Source: Sulfitobacter sp. DSM 110093
GTDB taxonomy: Bacteria > Pseudomonadota > Alphaproteobacteria > Rhodobacterales > Rhodobacteraceae
Direction of reading: 5' to 3'
DNA length: 64,000 nucleotides
Assembly (NCBI RefSeq): GCF_022788715.1
Contig: NZ_CP085167.1
Coordinates: 124,001-188,000, forward strand
A model generated the notes under the pieces. The model was not told the DNA's origin and did no database searches. It was given only the letters and a program-made list of their open reading frames with translations. Both the position numbers and the translations under genes were made by a program. How positions within the stretch are numbered: the first letter of the stretch is position 1; every line of letters starts with the position of its first letter. Below are positions 44,657-53,526 of the stretch, one piece after another.

Positions 44657-46114
44657 ATGGCAACAGTACTTAAAAATATCTCTGAAATCCGCCGGTTCTT
44701 TCACCGAAACGAAGACCCCGTATATTTCATATCGGCCACCAACTTTAACCTGTTGGGGTTGGATGAATGGGTAAAGAACTTCAAATACATCTGCTACATT
44801 GACTGCTACGGCGGCAAGCACCCCAACGTTTTCTGCCCCTCGGAACAGCCCCATGCGGAGTTCCAGAGCATTGAGGACATCAACAACTACCTGTTGCAGC
44901 ACAAAGAGGTCATCGACTTTATTAAGCGCCGCGGCGGCAAGCCCAAGTTCGTCTTTTTGATGTTCGACGAAGAGACGGAGCGCCTGTCCAAAGAATTGGG
45001 CGCGGATGTCTGGTTCCCGAAAGCCAAGCTGCGCCAGTCGATGGACAACAAGATTGAGACCGTCCGCATCGGCAACAAGGCGGGCGTGCCGTCGGTGCCG
45101 AACGTATTGGCAGAGGTGAAGTCTTATGACGACCTGAAAAAAACCTGCGAGAAGGCCGGGATCGGCCATGATCTGGTGCTGCAATCGGCCTATGGCGACA
45201 GCGGGCACACGACGTTCTTCATCAAATCCGAAGCCGACTTCCGCCGCCATGAGAGCGAGATTATCGGCGAAGGTGAAATCAAGATCATGAAGCGGATCGA
45301 TTGTCGCGGTGCAGCGATCGAAGCCTGCGCCACAAAGGAAGGCACGATCGTTGGCCCGCTGATGACCGAACTGGTCGGTTTCAAAGAACTGACGCCTTAT
45401 CGCGGCGGCTGGTGTGGCAATGAAATCCTCGCCACCGCCTTCCCTCCTAAGGTGCGTGAAAAGGCGCGTGAGTTGACCTTTAAGTTCGGGGAGCAACTGC
45501 GCAAAGAAGGCTATCGTGGTTACTTTGAGCTTGATTTCTTGATCGACAAAAAGACCGGCGATCTTTGGTTGGGTGAATTGAACCCGCGCATCACAGGTGC
45601 GTCTTCGATGACCAACCACGCCGCCTTTGCCCATGCCGATGCGCCGCTGTTCCTATTCCACCTGCTTGAATTCTCTAAGAAGAAGTTCAACCTTGATGTG
45701 GATGAGTTGAACGGCCGCTGGGCCGACGCCGCCAATATCGATGGGTGGAGCCAGATGGTTATCAAGCACACGGACGACAGCGTGGATATCTGCACCGATG
45801 CGCCTGAGACCGGCATTTACAAGATGAAGGAAGACGGCAGCGTGGTCTTTGACCGCTTCGATTATCACCGCCGCGCGGTGGAGTCGGAGAACGAAGCATT
45901 CTTCCTGCGCATCCTGCAACCGGGTGACTACCGCTATGAAGGGGCCGACATTGGCATCCTTGTGACGCGGGGCCGTTCAATGACCAAGTCTTTCCAGTTG
46001 AATGAGCGGGCGAAAAAGTGGATCCACGGGATCAAGCGCAGCGTAGAGGGCAAACCCCTGCCCACCGCGTCTGCTGGTCCGGAACTCTCTGATCCGGCGT
46101 TCAAGATCCTGTAG
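44657..46114 (+). CDS. ATP-grasp ligase (biotin-carboxylase-like)
   Basis: 485 residues from ATG 44657, eight bases behind AAAGGA; an earlier ATG at 44636 overlaps the previous gene. The ATP-grasp core is visible from about residue 115 (SMDNKIETVRIGNKAGVP) to ELDFLIDKKTGDLWLGELNP and RITG (E307 is a magnesium ligand). There is no biotin carboxyl carrier or transcarboxylase domain, so it is not part of a normal carboxylase. ATP-grasp enzymes of this form join a carboxylate to an amine through an acyl phosphate. Beside a decarboxylase and an N-acyl-type hydrolase this points to amide-bond chemistry. Product unknown. Confidence 0.83.
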   Translation: MATVLKNISEIRRFFHRNEDPVYFISATNFNLLGLDEWVKNFKYICYIDCYGGKHPNVFCPSEQPHAEFQSIEDINNYLLQHKEVIDFIKRRGGKPKFVFLMFDEETERLSKELGADVWFPKAKLRQSMDNKIETVRIGNKAGVPSVPNVLAEVKSYDDLKKTCEKAGIGHDLVLQSAYGDSGHTTFFIKSEADFRRHESEIIGEGEIKIMKRIDCRGAAIEACATKEGTIVGPLMTELVGFKELTPYRGGWCGNEILATAFPPKVREKARELTFKFGEQLRKEGYRGYFELDFLIDKKTGDLWLGELNPRITGASSMTNHAAFAHADAPLFLFHLLEFSKKKFNLDVDELNGRWADAANIDGWSQMVIKHTDDSVDICTDAPETGIYKMKEDGSVVFDRFDYHRRAVESENEAFFLRILQPGDYRYEGADIGILVTRGRSMTKSFQLNERAKKWIHGIKRSVEGKPLPTASAGPELSDPAFKIL

Positions 46115-46131
46115 CAAGATGAAAGGCCGCG

Positions 46132-47103
46132 ATGTACTGGCGCGCAATGTCCGAAGATACGCCCGGCCCCAAGTGGGCCGGTCTCTTCGCGGCCTATTGG
46201 CCTGACTACCATGCGTGGTGGCTGAAGGAGGGTGAGGCCGCGCGCCCTACTTATGCCCAATGCCGCCGCGCGTTGGTCAAACATATGCCAGAGATGGCAC
46301 CGCTTTATGATGAGCTGTGCACACTTGCGGGTGGCAGCGATCACGCAGCGCGGTTCCTCAGTTTCTATTGCCCGCCACCGTATCTTTCGGCCTGTTCCCA
46401 AGCGATTTGGGCCGGGAAAGAACCGGTCATGGTGCGCAACTATGATTATAACCCCAACGCATTTGACGCGATGGTGTTGCGGACGCATTGGCAGGGTCGT
46501 CAGGTTATGGGCACCTCGGACGGGCTGTGGGGGCTGGTTGATGGGGTGAATGACGCGGGGCTGTCGATCTCGCTGACCTTCGGCGGGCGGCGTGTGGTGG
46601 GCGAAGGGTTCGGCGTGCCGCTGATCCTGCGCTATGTGCTACAAACCTGCGAAACCGCGCAGGAGGCTGGCGAGGTTCTATCGCGCGTGCCGACGCATAT
46701 GAGCTACAATGTCACCGTGCTAGACCGCAAGCGTAACTACCTGACCGCGATGATGGCCCCCGACCGCCCGGCGGTCATCACCCGTGCTGCCGTGGCGACG
46801 AACCATCAAGAAAGCGTTGAGTGGATCAGCCACGCACGGTTCACTGCAACGGTTGAGCGTGAACGCTACCTCTTGCAGCGGTTGCGGCTGCACCGTGACC
46901 CAGAAGAGAAATTCATCGGCGCGTTCCTGAAACCACCACTTTATTCAACAGCTTTTAACGCGGGCTTTGGTACACTTTATACCGCCGTCTACCGACCACG
47001 AAAGCGCCAGATGGAACTGCGCTGGCCCGGAACAACTTGGGCACTTTCCTTAAGCGATTTTACCGAAGGCGCGCGTCAGGTGCTTGTACCGGGGGCGGCA
47101 TGA
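46132..47103 (+). CDS. C45 family autoproteolytic acyltransferase/hydrolase
   Basis: 323 residues, N-terminal-nucleophile fold related to isopenicillin N acyltransferase and acid-ceramidase-like amidases. The likely nucleophile and self-cleavage site is C88 in YLSACSQAIWAGKEPVMVRN, followed by the usual RNYDYNP arginine-aspartate motif, then GLWGLVDGVNDAGLSISLTF. Family members form or hydrolyse amides between an acyl group and an amine. It lies 17 bases after the ATP-grasp gene and overlaps the next by four bases. Confidence 0.84.
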   Translation: MYWRAMSEDTPGPKWAGLFAAYWPDYHAWWLKEGEAARPTYAQCRRALVKHMPEMAPLYDELCTLAGGSDHAARFLSFYCPPPYLSACSQAIWAGKEPVMVRNYDYNPNAFDAMVLRTHWQGRQVMGTSDGLWGLVDGVNDAGLSISLTFGGRRVVGEGFGVPLILRYVLQTCETAQEAGEVLSRVPTHMSYNVTVLDRKRNYLTAMMAPDRPAVITRAAVATNHQESVEWISHARFTATVERERYLLQRLRLHRDPEEKFIGAFLKPPLYSTAFNAGFGTLYTAVYRPRKRQMELRWPGTTWALSLSDFTEGARQVLVPGAA

Positions 47104-48203
47104 GCACGGCAGAACGCAAAGGGCCGCTGGCTTCGCTAAGGGTGGTAGAGTTTTCTGGACTGGGGCCTGCGCCACTTGCCGGGCAATTGCTGGCTGATTT
47201 GGGTGCCGATGTCATCACCATAGACCGCAAAGCTGCACCGGCGGATCCCGCCAACATCAACAGGCGTGGCAAGCGTTCGGTGGTGCTTGACCTCAAATCC
47301 CCCGAAGGCCATGCGGCGGCGCGGGCGTTGATCGCCTCCGCCGATGTGCTGATCGAAGGGTTTCGCCCCGGCGTGATGGAGCGTTTGGGGCTTGGTCCCA
47401 AGGATTGCTCTGACACGCTGATCTATGGCCGCATGACGGGCTGGGGCCAGACCGGCCCATGGGCGCAGACGGCGGGGCATGACATCAATTATCTGGCTCT
47501 AACAGGGGCTTTGCACGCCATGGGCAGCGCCGATGCGCCCCCGGTGCCACCGCTCAACATGGTGGCTGACTATGGGGGCGGGACGATGTTTTTGCTGTTC
47601 GGCATCCTGTCGGCGGCAATCGAACGTGGGGTGACCGGCAAAGGTCAAATGGTTGACGCTGCGATGGTTGATGGGGTGCCCGCGATGATGGGGCTGATCC
47701 ACGGTATGTTCGCCCAAGGCACATGGTCTGAGGCCCGCGCAGCGAATTGGCTCGACGGCGCCGCTCCGTTTTACCGCTGCTACACCTGTGCCGATGGCAA
47801 GTTCGTCGCTGTGGGCGCGTTAGAGCCGCAATTCTACGCAATATTGCTAGAGAAATTGGACCTTCCGGCTGACTATGGGTCAAGCCAAAATGACACCGCA
47901 ACCTGGGCCGAGCGCACTACCGAATTTGCTGCGGCTTTTGCAACGCACAGTCGCGACGATTGGGCGGCGCATTTCGACGGCTCAGATGCCTGTGTGGCAC
48001 CGGTCCTCAGCTTTTCCGAAGCCCCGGATCATCCGCAAATGGCATCGCGTAGCAATATGTTAAAAGTGAACGGCGTGCTGCAATCGGGCCACGCCCCGCG
48101 CTTTGGGTCCGAACCGCCGATGATGCCCAGCCCACCCCGCGCAATCGGCGCGGATACCGAGGCTGTTCTGGCAGAAGTTGGCGCGTCAGTAAGTCGCCCA
48201 TGA
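47100..48203 (+). CDS. Alpha-methylacyl-CoA racemase (CoA-transferase family III)
   Basis: 367 residues from the ATG overlapping the C45 stop. It resembles AMACR/MCR rather than a true CoA-transferase: the racemase catalytic pair is present as H127 (AGHDINYLALTGAL) and D157 (LNMVADYGGGTMF), and the AVGALEPQFYAILLEKL segment is typical. AMACR epimerises 2-methylacyl-CoA thioesters, letting (2R)-branched acids enter beta-oxidation. It closes the operon, implying the acyl part handled by this cluster may be a branched-chain CoA ester. Confidence 0.87.
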   Translation: MSTAERKGPLASLRVVEFSGLGPAPLAGQLLADLGADVITIDRKAAPADPANINRRGKRSVVLDLKSPEGHAAARALIASADVLIEGFRPGVMERLGLGPKDCSDTLIYGRMTGWGQTGPWAQTAGHDINYLALTGALHAMGSADAPPVPPLNMVADYGGGTMFLLFGILSAAIERGVTGKGQMVDAAMVDGVPAMMGLIHGMFAQGTWSEARAANWLDGAAPFYRCYTCADGKFVAVGALEPQFYAILLEKLDLPADYGSSQNDTATWAERTTEFAAAFATHSRDDWAAHFDGSDACVAPVLSFSEAPDHPQMASRSNMLKVNGVLQSGHAPRFGSEPPMMPSPPRAIGADTEAVLAEVGASVSRP

Positions 48204-48230
48204 AAAACCCCCGGCCAAACGACCGGGGGT
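48203..48230 (-). terminator. Terminator of the PfpI-like gene
   Basis: An 8-bp stem (ACCCCCGG / CCGGGGGT) with an 8-base loop, followed on the minus strand by TTTTT. It overlaps the last base of the racemase gene and faces it. Confidence 0.75.
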
Positions 48231-48254
48231 AAATCGCAAATCGAAACGCGTGGC

Positions 48255-48815
48255 TTAGGCGGCCTTGCGCTCGTGTTTGCCTTCTTCGATCTCCTCGACA
48301 ATCTTAGCCACAAATGCGTCCAGATCTTTGGGGGAACGGCTAGTAATGATGCCCTGATCGGCGACCACTTCGCTGTCTTCGTAATGCGCACCGGCGTTTT
48401 TCACGTCGGTGGCGATTGAGCCAAAGCAGGTGGCCTTGCGGTCTTTGATAATGCCCGCTTCAATTAATAGCCAAGGCGCGTGGCAAATCGCGGCAACGGT
48501 TTTGCCATTATCGTGAAACTTGCGGATCAGTGCCACGGCGTCCTTGTTGGCCCGCAGTAGGTCGGGATTGATCTGGCCGCCGGGCAGAACGATGCCATGG
48601 TAGTCATCTACATTCACATCTTTCAGCGCCAGATCGGCGGGGGTGGTGTTGCCCCAATCGTCTTCGTCCCAGCCCTTGATCTCATTCCCGTCGGGGGTGG
48701 CCACATGTACGGTGGCGCCGTGCCCGCGCAGGTCGTTCAGGGGTTTTTCCAACTCGGACTGTTCAAAGCCGTTGGTGGCGAGGATCAGGATCTTTGCATT
48801 GTTGATATCGGTCAT
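48255..48815 (-). CDS. DJ-1/PfpI family protein (YhbO-like), predicted GSR member
   Basis: 186 residues from ATG 48815 behind AAAGGAGA. Features are the N-terminal KILILATNGFEQSELEKPL with the conserved Glu, the nucleophile-elbow cysteine in VAAICHAPWLLIEAG, and a C-terminal GIITSRSPKDLDAF segment. YhbO/PfpI proteins protect against glycation, oxidative and acid stress. A full EcfG-type promoter stands upstream, so it belongs to the general stress response although it is 24 kb from the phyR locus. Confidence 0.9.
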   Translation of the reverse strand: MTDINNAKILILATNGFEQSELEKPLNDLRGHGATVHVATPDGNEIKGWDEDDWGNTTPADLALKDVNVDDYHGIVLPGGQINPDLLRANKDAVALIRKFHDNGKTVAAICHAPWLLIEAGIIKDRKATCFGSIATDVKNAGAHYEDSEVVADQGIITSRSPKDLDAFVAKIVEEIEEGKHERKAA

Positions 48816-48845
48816 TGCTTTCTCCTTTGTGATTTCTGCTGGACT

Positions 48846-48870
48846 AACGGGGCGCAGGCCCAACTGTTCC
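48846..48870 (-). promoter_or_regulatory. EcfG-type promoter of the PfpI-like gene
   Basis: Minus strand GGAAC (48870-48866), 16 bases, CGTT (48849-48846), a full match to the alphaproteobacterial EcfG form, 31 bases before the ATG. Confidence 0.78.
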
Positions 48871-48972
48871 GGTCACATTCGCGAGAGCGCAAGCATCCGC
48901 CGGTGCAGATACGCCACAGGGTCGGGAATATTTGTTGATACGGCGGGGGGCGGCATCATATATCCACTCAGA

Positions 48973-49620
48973 ATGGATCACCCCGACACACCCCTTGCCG
49001 AATTGCCGCTGGACGAGATCATCGTCTGCCCGCAGTGCGATGCCGTTTACCGGCTGCGGCGCCCCGCGGATGGGGAGCGTGCGGCCTGTGAACGTTGCCA
49101 TACGGCCCTGATCACTCCACGTGACAATGCCGGGTTGCAAATCATCGCTGTGGCGGTGGCGGTCATGGTGTTGATTATCGGCGCGTCGGTCTTTCCGTTT
49201 TTGACGATTGATGCGGCGGGCAACCGCAATGCTGTTTCGGTGCTGGATGCCGCGCTGGCTTTTGCCGGGGGGCCGATGATCTTGCTGTCCTTGGCTACTG
49301 CGGCGCTAATTTTTTTCATCCCGCTGCTGCGGGTGTTGCTGACGCTTTATGTTCTGGTCCCTATCGTGCTGGATCGCCCGCCCGCGCGTCATGCTGTGGC
49401 GGCCTTTAGCCTGTCAGAAGAACTGCGTCCTTGGTCGATGGCTGAGGTCTTTGCGATTGGCTGTGCTGTGGCGCTGGTCAAAGTGGCCGATCTGGCCGAT
49501 GTCGGCTTTGGGCCGGCCTTTTACATGTTCGGCGCGTTGGTGGTGCTTGTCATCGCGCAGGACAGATTCTTATGCAAATGGTCCGTATGGAACTCTCTGG
49601 AACATCCCAAGAAATCCTGA
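48973..49620 (+). CDS. pqiA: Paraquat-inducible protein A, first half-protein
   Basis: 215 residues from ATG 48973; the frame is open further upstream but the sequence there is not protein-like for the family. An N-terminal zinc ribbon (CPQC...CERC) precedes four membrane helices. PqiA is the inner-membrane part of the PqiABC lipid-transport bridge. E. coli PqiA has two such repeats in one chain of about 417 residues; here the second repeat is a separate gene overlapping this one by 49 bases. Confidence 0.87.
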   Translation: MDHPDTPLAELPLDEIIVCPQCDAVYRLRRPADGERAACERCHTALITPRDNAGLQIIAVAVAVMVLIIGASVFPFLTIDAAGNRNAVSVLDAALAFAGGPMILLSLATAALIFFIPLLRVLLTLYVLVPIVLDRPPARHAVAAFSLSEELRPWSMAEVFAIGCAVALVKVADLADVGFGPAFYMFGALVVLVIAQDRFLCKWSVWNSLEHPKKS

Positions 49621-50237
49621 GCGCGCGGGATCTGGGCATCGTCGCCTGCACCCGTTGTAGCAAGCCTGCGCCGATGGGCACGCAGACCTGCAGCCGTTGC
49701 GGGCACCGACTTGTGTCGCGCGACCGTCAGAGCCTGCAACGTGTCTGGGCGTTTTGGACGGTTGGGCTGATGTGCTACATCCCCGCGAACACCTATCCAA
49801 TGCTTAAGACCCGGACGCTGTTTCAGGTGGATGAAAGCACGATCATCGGTGGGGCAGTCGAACTGGCGCATTACGGTAACTGGGGGATCGCATTTATCAT
49901 CCTCTTTGCGTCCGTCGCCATTCCGCTGGCGAAATTCATGGCCGTGGCCTTTCTTGCGATCAGCGTCAAACAGCGCTCTGTCACGTCGCAACGGCAGCGG
50001 CATTACCTGTACGAAGTGGTTGAGTACATTGGCCGTTGGTCAATGATCGATATCTTTGTGGTTGCGATTTTGTCGTCTCTGGTGCAACTCAAATCACTGG
50101 CAGCCATCAATCCCGGTACCGCGAGCATCTTTTTCGCCCTCTCCGTGATCTTTACCATGTTAGCCGCACAAGCGTTTGATACCCGTATGATTTGGGATAC
50201 TCAGACCAAGGACGAGGGCCTGAAAACCAATGACTAA
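49572..50237 (+). CDS. pqiA: Paraquat-inducible protein A, second half-protein
   Basis: 221 residues. A zinc-ribbon-like CTRC...CSRCGH is followed by four membrane helices, with CYIPANTYPMLKTRTL and the EYIGRWSMIDIFVVAILSSLVQL core motif of PqiA. The start at 49572 lies inside the first pqiA gene; an in-frame ATG at 49587 is also possible. The two half-proteins probably pair in the membrane. Confidence 0.88.
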   Translation: MQMVRMELSGTSQEILSARDLGIVACTRCSKPAPMGTQTCSRCGHRLVSRDRQSLQRVWAFWTVGLMCYIPANTYPMLKTRTLFQVDESTIIGGAVELAHYGNWGIAFIILFASVAIPLAKFMAVAFLAISVKQRSVTSQRQRHYLYEVVEYIGRWSMIDIFVVAILSSLVQLKSLAAINPGTASIFFALSVIFTMLAAQAFDTRMIWDTQTKDEGLKTND

Positions 50238-52314
50238 TACGCCTCCAGACGTTCCGATTTCCCCGACACGCAAGATGTTTCTCAGTGGGGCATCTGTAAT
50301 CTGGATCATCCCGATCCTTGCGCTGATCGTGGCGCTTTTTGTGGCGTACCGCTCCTATGCCGAACGGGGCCCGTTGATCGTCATCGAATTCGAAGAAGGC
50401 GCTGGCATCTCCGCCGGAGAGACCGAACTGCGCTTTCGCGATGTGACGGTCGGGGTGGTCGAAAAGGTTGGTTTCACATCGGACCTCGACAGGGTGACGG
50501 CGCATATCCGCCTCGATAAAGATGTGGCGCCCTATATCGACAATGGCGCGGTGTTTTGGATCGTACAGCCAGAGGTCACCGCGCAGGGGATCACCGGCCT
50601 CAGTACCGTGTTGAGCGGTGTCTACATCGAAGGTTCGTGGGACCAACAGGTTGGCCCGGCTGCTGAGCGCTTTCAGGGATCATCAACCGAGCCATTGATC
50701 CGCGGCGGTCAAGGCGGGCTTGAGATTGCTTTTCGCTCTACAGCCAATGGCCAGCTGACCGACAATGCGCCGATCCTTTATAAAGGTATCGAAGTGGGCC
50801 GCGTCGGCTATGCCAAGATCGCGCCGCGCGGCAACTTCGCCATCGTCGAAGCATTGATCTTTGAAGAGCACCGCCAGCTTATCAATGAATCCACCCGTTT
50901 TTGGGACGCGTCCGGCTTTAGCGTGAACATCGGCCCGGCAGGGGCCGAAATCGACTTTTCCTCGCTCGCGACCCTCGTGGGCGGCGGTATTACCTTTGAC
51001 ACCTTTGTATCGGGTGGCGCGCAGGTGTCTGACGGCACGGTGTTCGAGATTTTCCCCGATAAAGAAACCGCGCGGAATTCTGTATTCAACGCATCCGAGG
51101 TTGATCCGCTTAAGCTTAGCGTGGTGTTCGACGACAATATCTCGGGCTTGATCGTCGGCGCCCCGGTTGAGATGAGCGGCCTAGAGATTGGTGAGGTCGA
51201 AACCCTTTCTGGCCTCATCGATTTTGAACGCTTTGGCGACAGCCGTGTGCGGCTTAATGCGATCCTGTCCATCCAACCGGCGCATCTGGGGCTGCAAGGC
51301 GAAGTCACCGCAGATGCCGCGCTAGCCTTTCTTAAGGACCGTGTCGCTGATGGGCTGCGCGCAAGGCTTGCCTCAGCCAGCTTGCTGACGGGCGGTTTGA
51401 AGGTTGAAATGGTAATGGTCGATGACGCACCAGAAGCGACGCTGAACGAAAACGACCTTGATCTGGCGCTGATGCCTACCACAGAAAGCGATGTCTCTGA
51501 TGCGGCGGCCACCGTCGAAGGGGTCTTTACCCGCATCAACAGCCTGCCGATCGAAGAGTTGCTTAACAGCGCGATTTCCTTCCTCAATTCGGCGGAATCT
51601 TTCGTCTCTGACGAAGACCTGCGCGAGACGCCGCAAGACGTGCGGACATTGCTGAACGAATTGACTGGGCTGGTGTCCTCTGAAGAGGTCAAGAACGTGC
51701 CTGTCGCCCTGAACGGAACGCTCGTTCGGGTTGAACAACTGGTTGCCAAGCTGGAGGAAGAGCGCATCGTCGAACAGCTTTCCAGCGCGTTGGATGTGGC
51801 CTCTGAAGCGGCGAGTGCGGTTTCGTCTTCGGTCGAGGGCGTGCCAGAACTGGTGGAGAGCATTCAGGCGGTCGCTGCCAAGGCGGAAACGCTGGAGGTT
51901 GAAGAGTTGGTCGTCGCCCTGACGGATCTTACCGAATCCGCCGATGCGGTGATCGGCACCGAAGACGCGGTGGCCCTGCCGGGCGCGCTCAAGCGGGCAT
52001 TGGACGAGGTGAACGCCACGTTGGTAGAGTTGCGCGAAGGCGGCGCGGTTGAGAATGTAAACCGCACCTTGGCCTCGGCCCGCAATGCGGCGGATAACAT
52101 CGCCGTCTCGGCCCGCGATCTGCCGCAGGTGGTTGAGCGTTTGACCGCGCTTTTCGCACAGGCCAGCCGCACCATCGAAGGCTATAACAAGGGTGAGCAG
52201 ATCAGCCGCACCGCTGAGCAAACCCTGCGCGACATCCAGAAAGCCGCCGATGCCCTTGCATCTTTGGCGCGGACCATTGAACGTAACCCCAATTCTCTAT
52301 TGCTGGGACGGTAA
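50230..52314 (+). CDS. pqiB: PqiB: MlaD/MCE multi-domain protein
   Basis: 694 residues. One membrane helix near 20-37 (VIWIIPILALIVALFVAYRS) anchors a periplasmic chain with MCE/MlaD domains at about 45-140, 160-245 and 285-390. A long Ala/Glu/Val-rich helical C-terminus (about 400-690) would form the needle-like tunnel seen in E. coli PqiB, carrying phospholipid between membranes. Overlaps pqiA by eight bases; pqiC follows after 3 bases. This C-terminal helical part is longer than in E. coli PqiB (546 residues in total). Confidence 0.9.
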   Translation: MTNTPPDVPISPTRKMFLSGASVIWIIPILALIVALFVAYRSYAERGPLIVIEFEEGAGISAGETELRFRDVTVGVVEKVGFTSDLDRVTAHIRLDKDVAPYIDNGAVFWIVQPEVTAQGITGLSTVLSGVYIEGSWDQQVGPAAERFQGSSTEPLIRGGQGGLEIAFRSTANGQLTDNAPILYKGIEVGRVGYAKIAPRGNFAIVEALIFEEHRQLINESTRFWDASGFSVNIGPAGAEIDFSSLATLVGGGITFDTFVSGGAQVSDGTVFEIFPDKETARNSVFNASEVDPLKLSVVFDDNISGLIVGAPVEMSGLEIGEVETLSGLIDFERFGDSRVRLNAILSIQPAHLGLQGEVTADAALAFLKDRVADGLRARLASASLLTGGLKVEMVMVDDAPEATLNENDLDLALMPTTESDVSDAAATVEGVFTRINSLPIEELLNSAISFLNSAESFVSDEDLRETPQDVRTLLNELTGLVSSEEVKNVPVALNGTLVRVEQLVAKLEEERIVEQLSSALDVASEAASAVSSSVEGVPELVESIQAVAAKAETLEVEELVVALTDLTESADAVIGTEDAVALPGALKRALDEVNATLVELREGGAVENVNRTLASARNAADNIAVSARDLPQVVERLTALFAQASRTIEGYNKGEQISRTAEQTLRDIQKAADALASLARTIERNPNSLLLGR

Positions 52315-52317
52315 AGC

Positions 52318-52884
52318 ATGAACATTGCAAGACCCCTGATCACTTTTGGACTGCTGGCAGCTCTGGCGGCATGCGGCGGCACTGCTGAGCGTTTTACCGT
52401 GCGCGCACCGGTGGTAACGGAAAAGACCTCTATCGCCTTTAGTTCGGTTGAAGTGCGTGATGTGTCCTTGCCGACTTATGCCGCCGCCGAAGAGATCTCT
52501 TTGCAGATGGCGGATGGCAGCCTTGTCAGTTCCACCGATGTGCTTTGGGCCGATGCGCCAGAGCGCGCCGTTGCGCTTGAGCTTAGCCAGAACCTTGCTC
52601 GGATGACGGGGCGGCGCATCGCGTCAGAGCCTTGGCCCTTTGAGGCCTTCCCCGATGCCCGTCTTGAGCTACGCTTTGCTGAGTTTGTGGCCACCGAAGC
52701 CGGTGAATTCCGCGCATCCGGGCAGTATTTCGTGGCCGTTCCAGACGACCGGCGGGAGCGTTCGGGCCTGTTTGACCTAAGTGTGCCATTCAACAGAGAA
52801 GGCGGAGTGAACGCCATTGCAACGGCGCGTGGTCAACTTGTGCTCGATCTGGCCCGCTACATTGCACAGAACGGGTTGAAATAA
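52318..52884 (+). CDS. pqiC: PqiC-type outer-membrane lipoprotein
   Basis: 188 residues. A lipoprotein signal ends in LAALAACGG, with the lipidated cysteine at residue 19. The rest matches the ABC-type transport auxiliary (DUF330) fold. PqiC is the outer-membrane end of the Pqi bridge. Last gene of the operon. Confidence 0.87.
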   Translation: MNIARPLITFGLLAALAACGGTAERFTVRAPVVTEKTSIAFSSVEVRDVSLPTYAAAEEISLQMADGSLVSSTDVLWADAPERAVALELSQNLARMTGRRIASEPWPFEAFPDARLELRFAEFVATEAGEFRASGQYFVAVPDDRRERSGLFDLSVPFNREGGVNAIATARGQLVLDLARYIAQNGLK

Positions 52885-53011
52885 GGATTTCTGTCTGAAA
52901 TTCCCTTGCGGCAATTAGCGTTCAGTCTGTTCGGAATTTTCTGAATATACTTGATTTGTGCTGGCCCTTGGCTATCTACCGTCAACGCAGCTTGCCGTAG
53001 ACGGGGAACAG

Positions 53012-53482
53012 ATGGATACCACAGACCAAATCGACCAAGTTCGCGATGATTTCATCATGCGGATGGGCGTGATCGCGATGGGCGAGGGTTTGCCCCGCAT
53101 GTCGGGTCAGGTCTTTGCCATGCTTGTCTTTGAGGGCGAGCCGATCGCATTTGGTGCGCTCTCGCGTCGTTTGTCGGTCAGCCGGGCCACGATCAGCACA
53201 TCAATCCGCGTGCTGGAAGAGCGGGGCCTGATCCGGCGTGTGAACAAGACCGGCGACCGGCAGGACTACTTCCAACTTGCCGATGACGCCTATGCCGCGA
53301 TGACAAAATTCGCGCTGGCAGGCACGCGCCACGCCAAGGCCGAGATCAACGACACGATCAACAAGCTCCCCACCGAAGCGGATGGTGTGCGTGCGCGGCT
53401 CGACTCCTTTGCGGAGTTTTACGAGACGATTAGTACCGCGCTTGATGATGTCGCAACTCGGGTAAGCAAGCCCAAGATTTGA
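53012..53482 (+). CDS. MarR/GbsR-family transcriptional regulator
   Basis: 156 residues from ATG 53012 behind GGGGAA; an in-frame ATG at 52958 is less likely. The winged helix is IAFGALSRRLSVSRATISTSIRVLEERGLIRRV (about 48-80), followed by a dimerising helix. It lies 44 bases before an RND efflux pair on the same strand and is probably its local repressor. Confidence 0.86.
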   Translation: MDTTDQIDQVRDDFIMRMGVIAMGEGLPRMSGQVFAMLVFEGEPIAFGALSRRLSVSRATISTSIRVLEERGLIRRVNKTGDRQDYFQLADDAYAAMTKFALAGTRHAKAEINDTINKLPTEADGVRARLDSFAEFYETISTALDDVATRVSKPKI

Positions 53483-53526
53483 CGCGTGATCTGCAAAGAA
53501 GAGGTCGCAGCGATGGAGTTCTATTA

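Noticed and set aside
44657..46114. Biotin carboxylase subunit of an acyl-CoA carboxylase
   Set aside because: No biotin carrier or carboxyltransferase domain in the gene or its neighbours; only the ATP-grasp core is shared.
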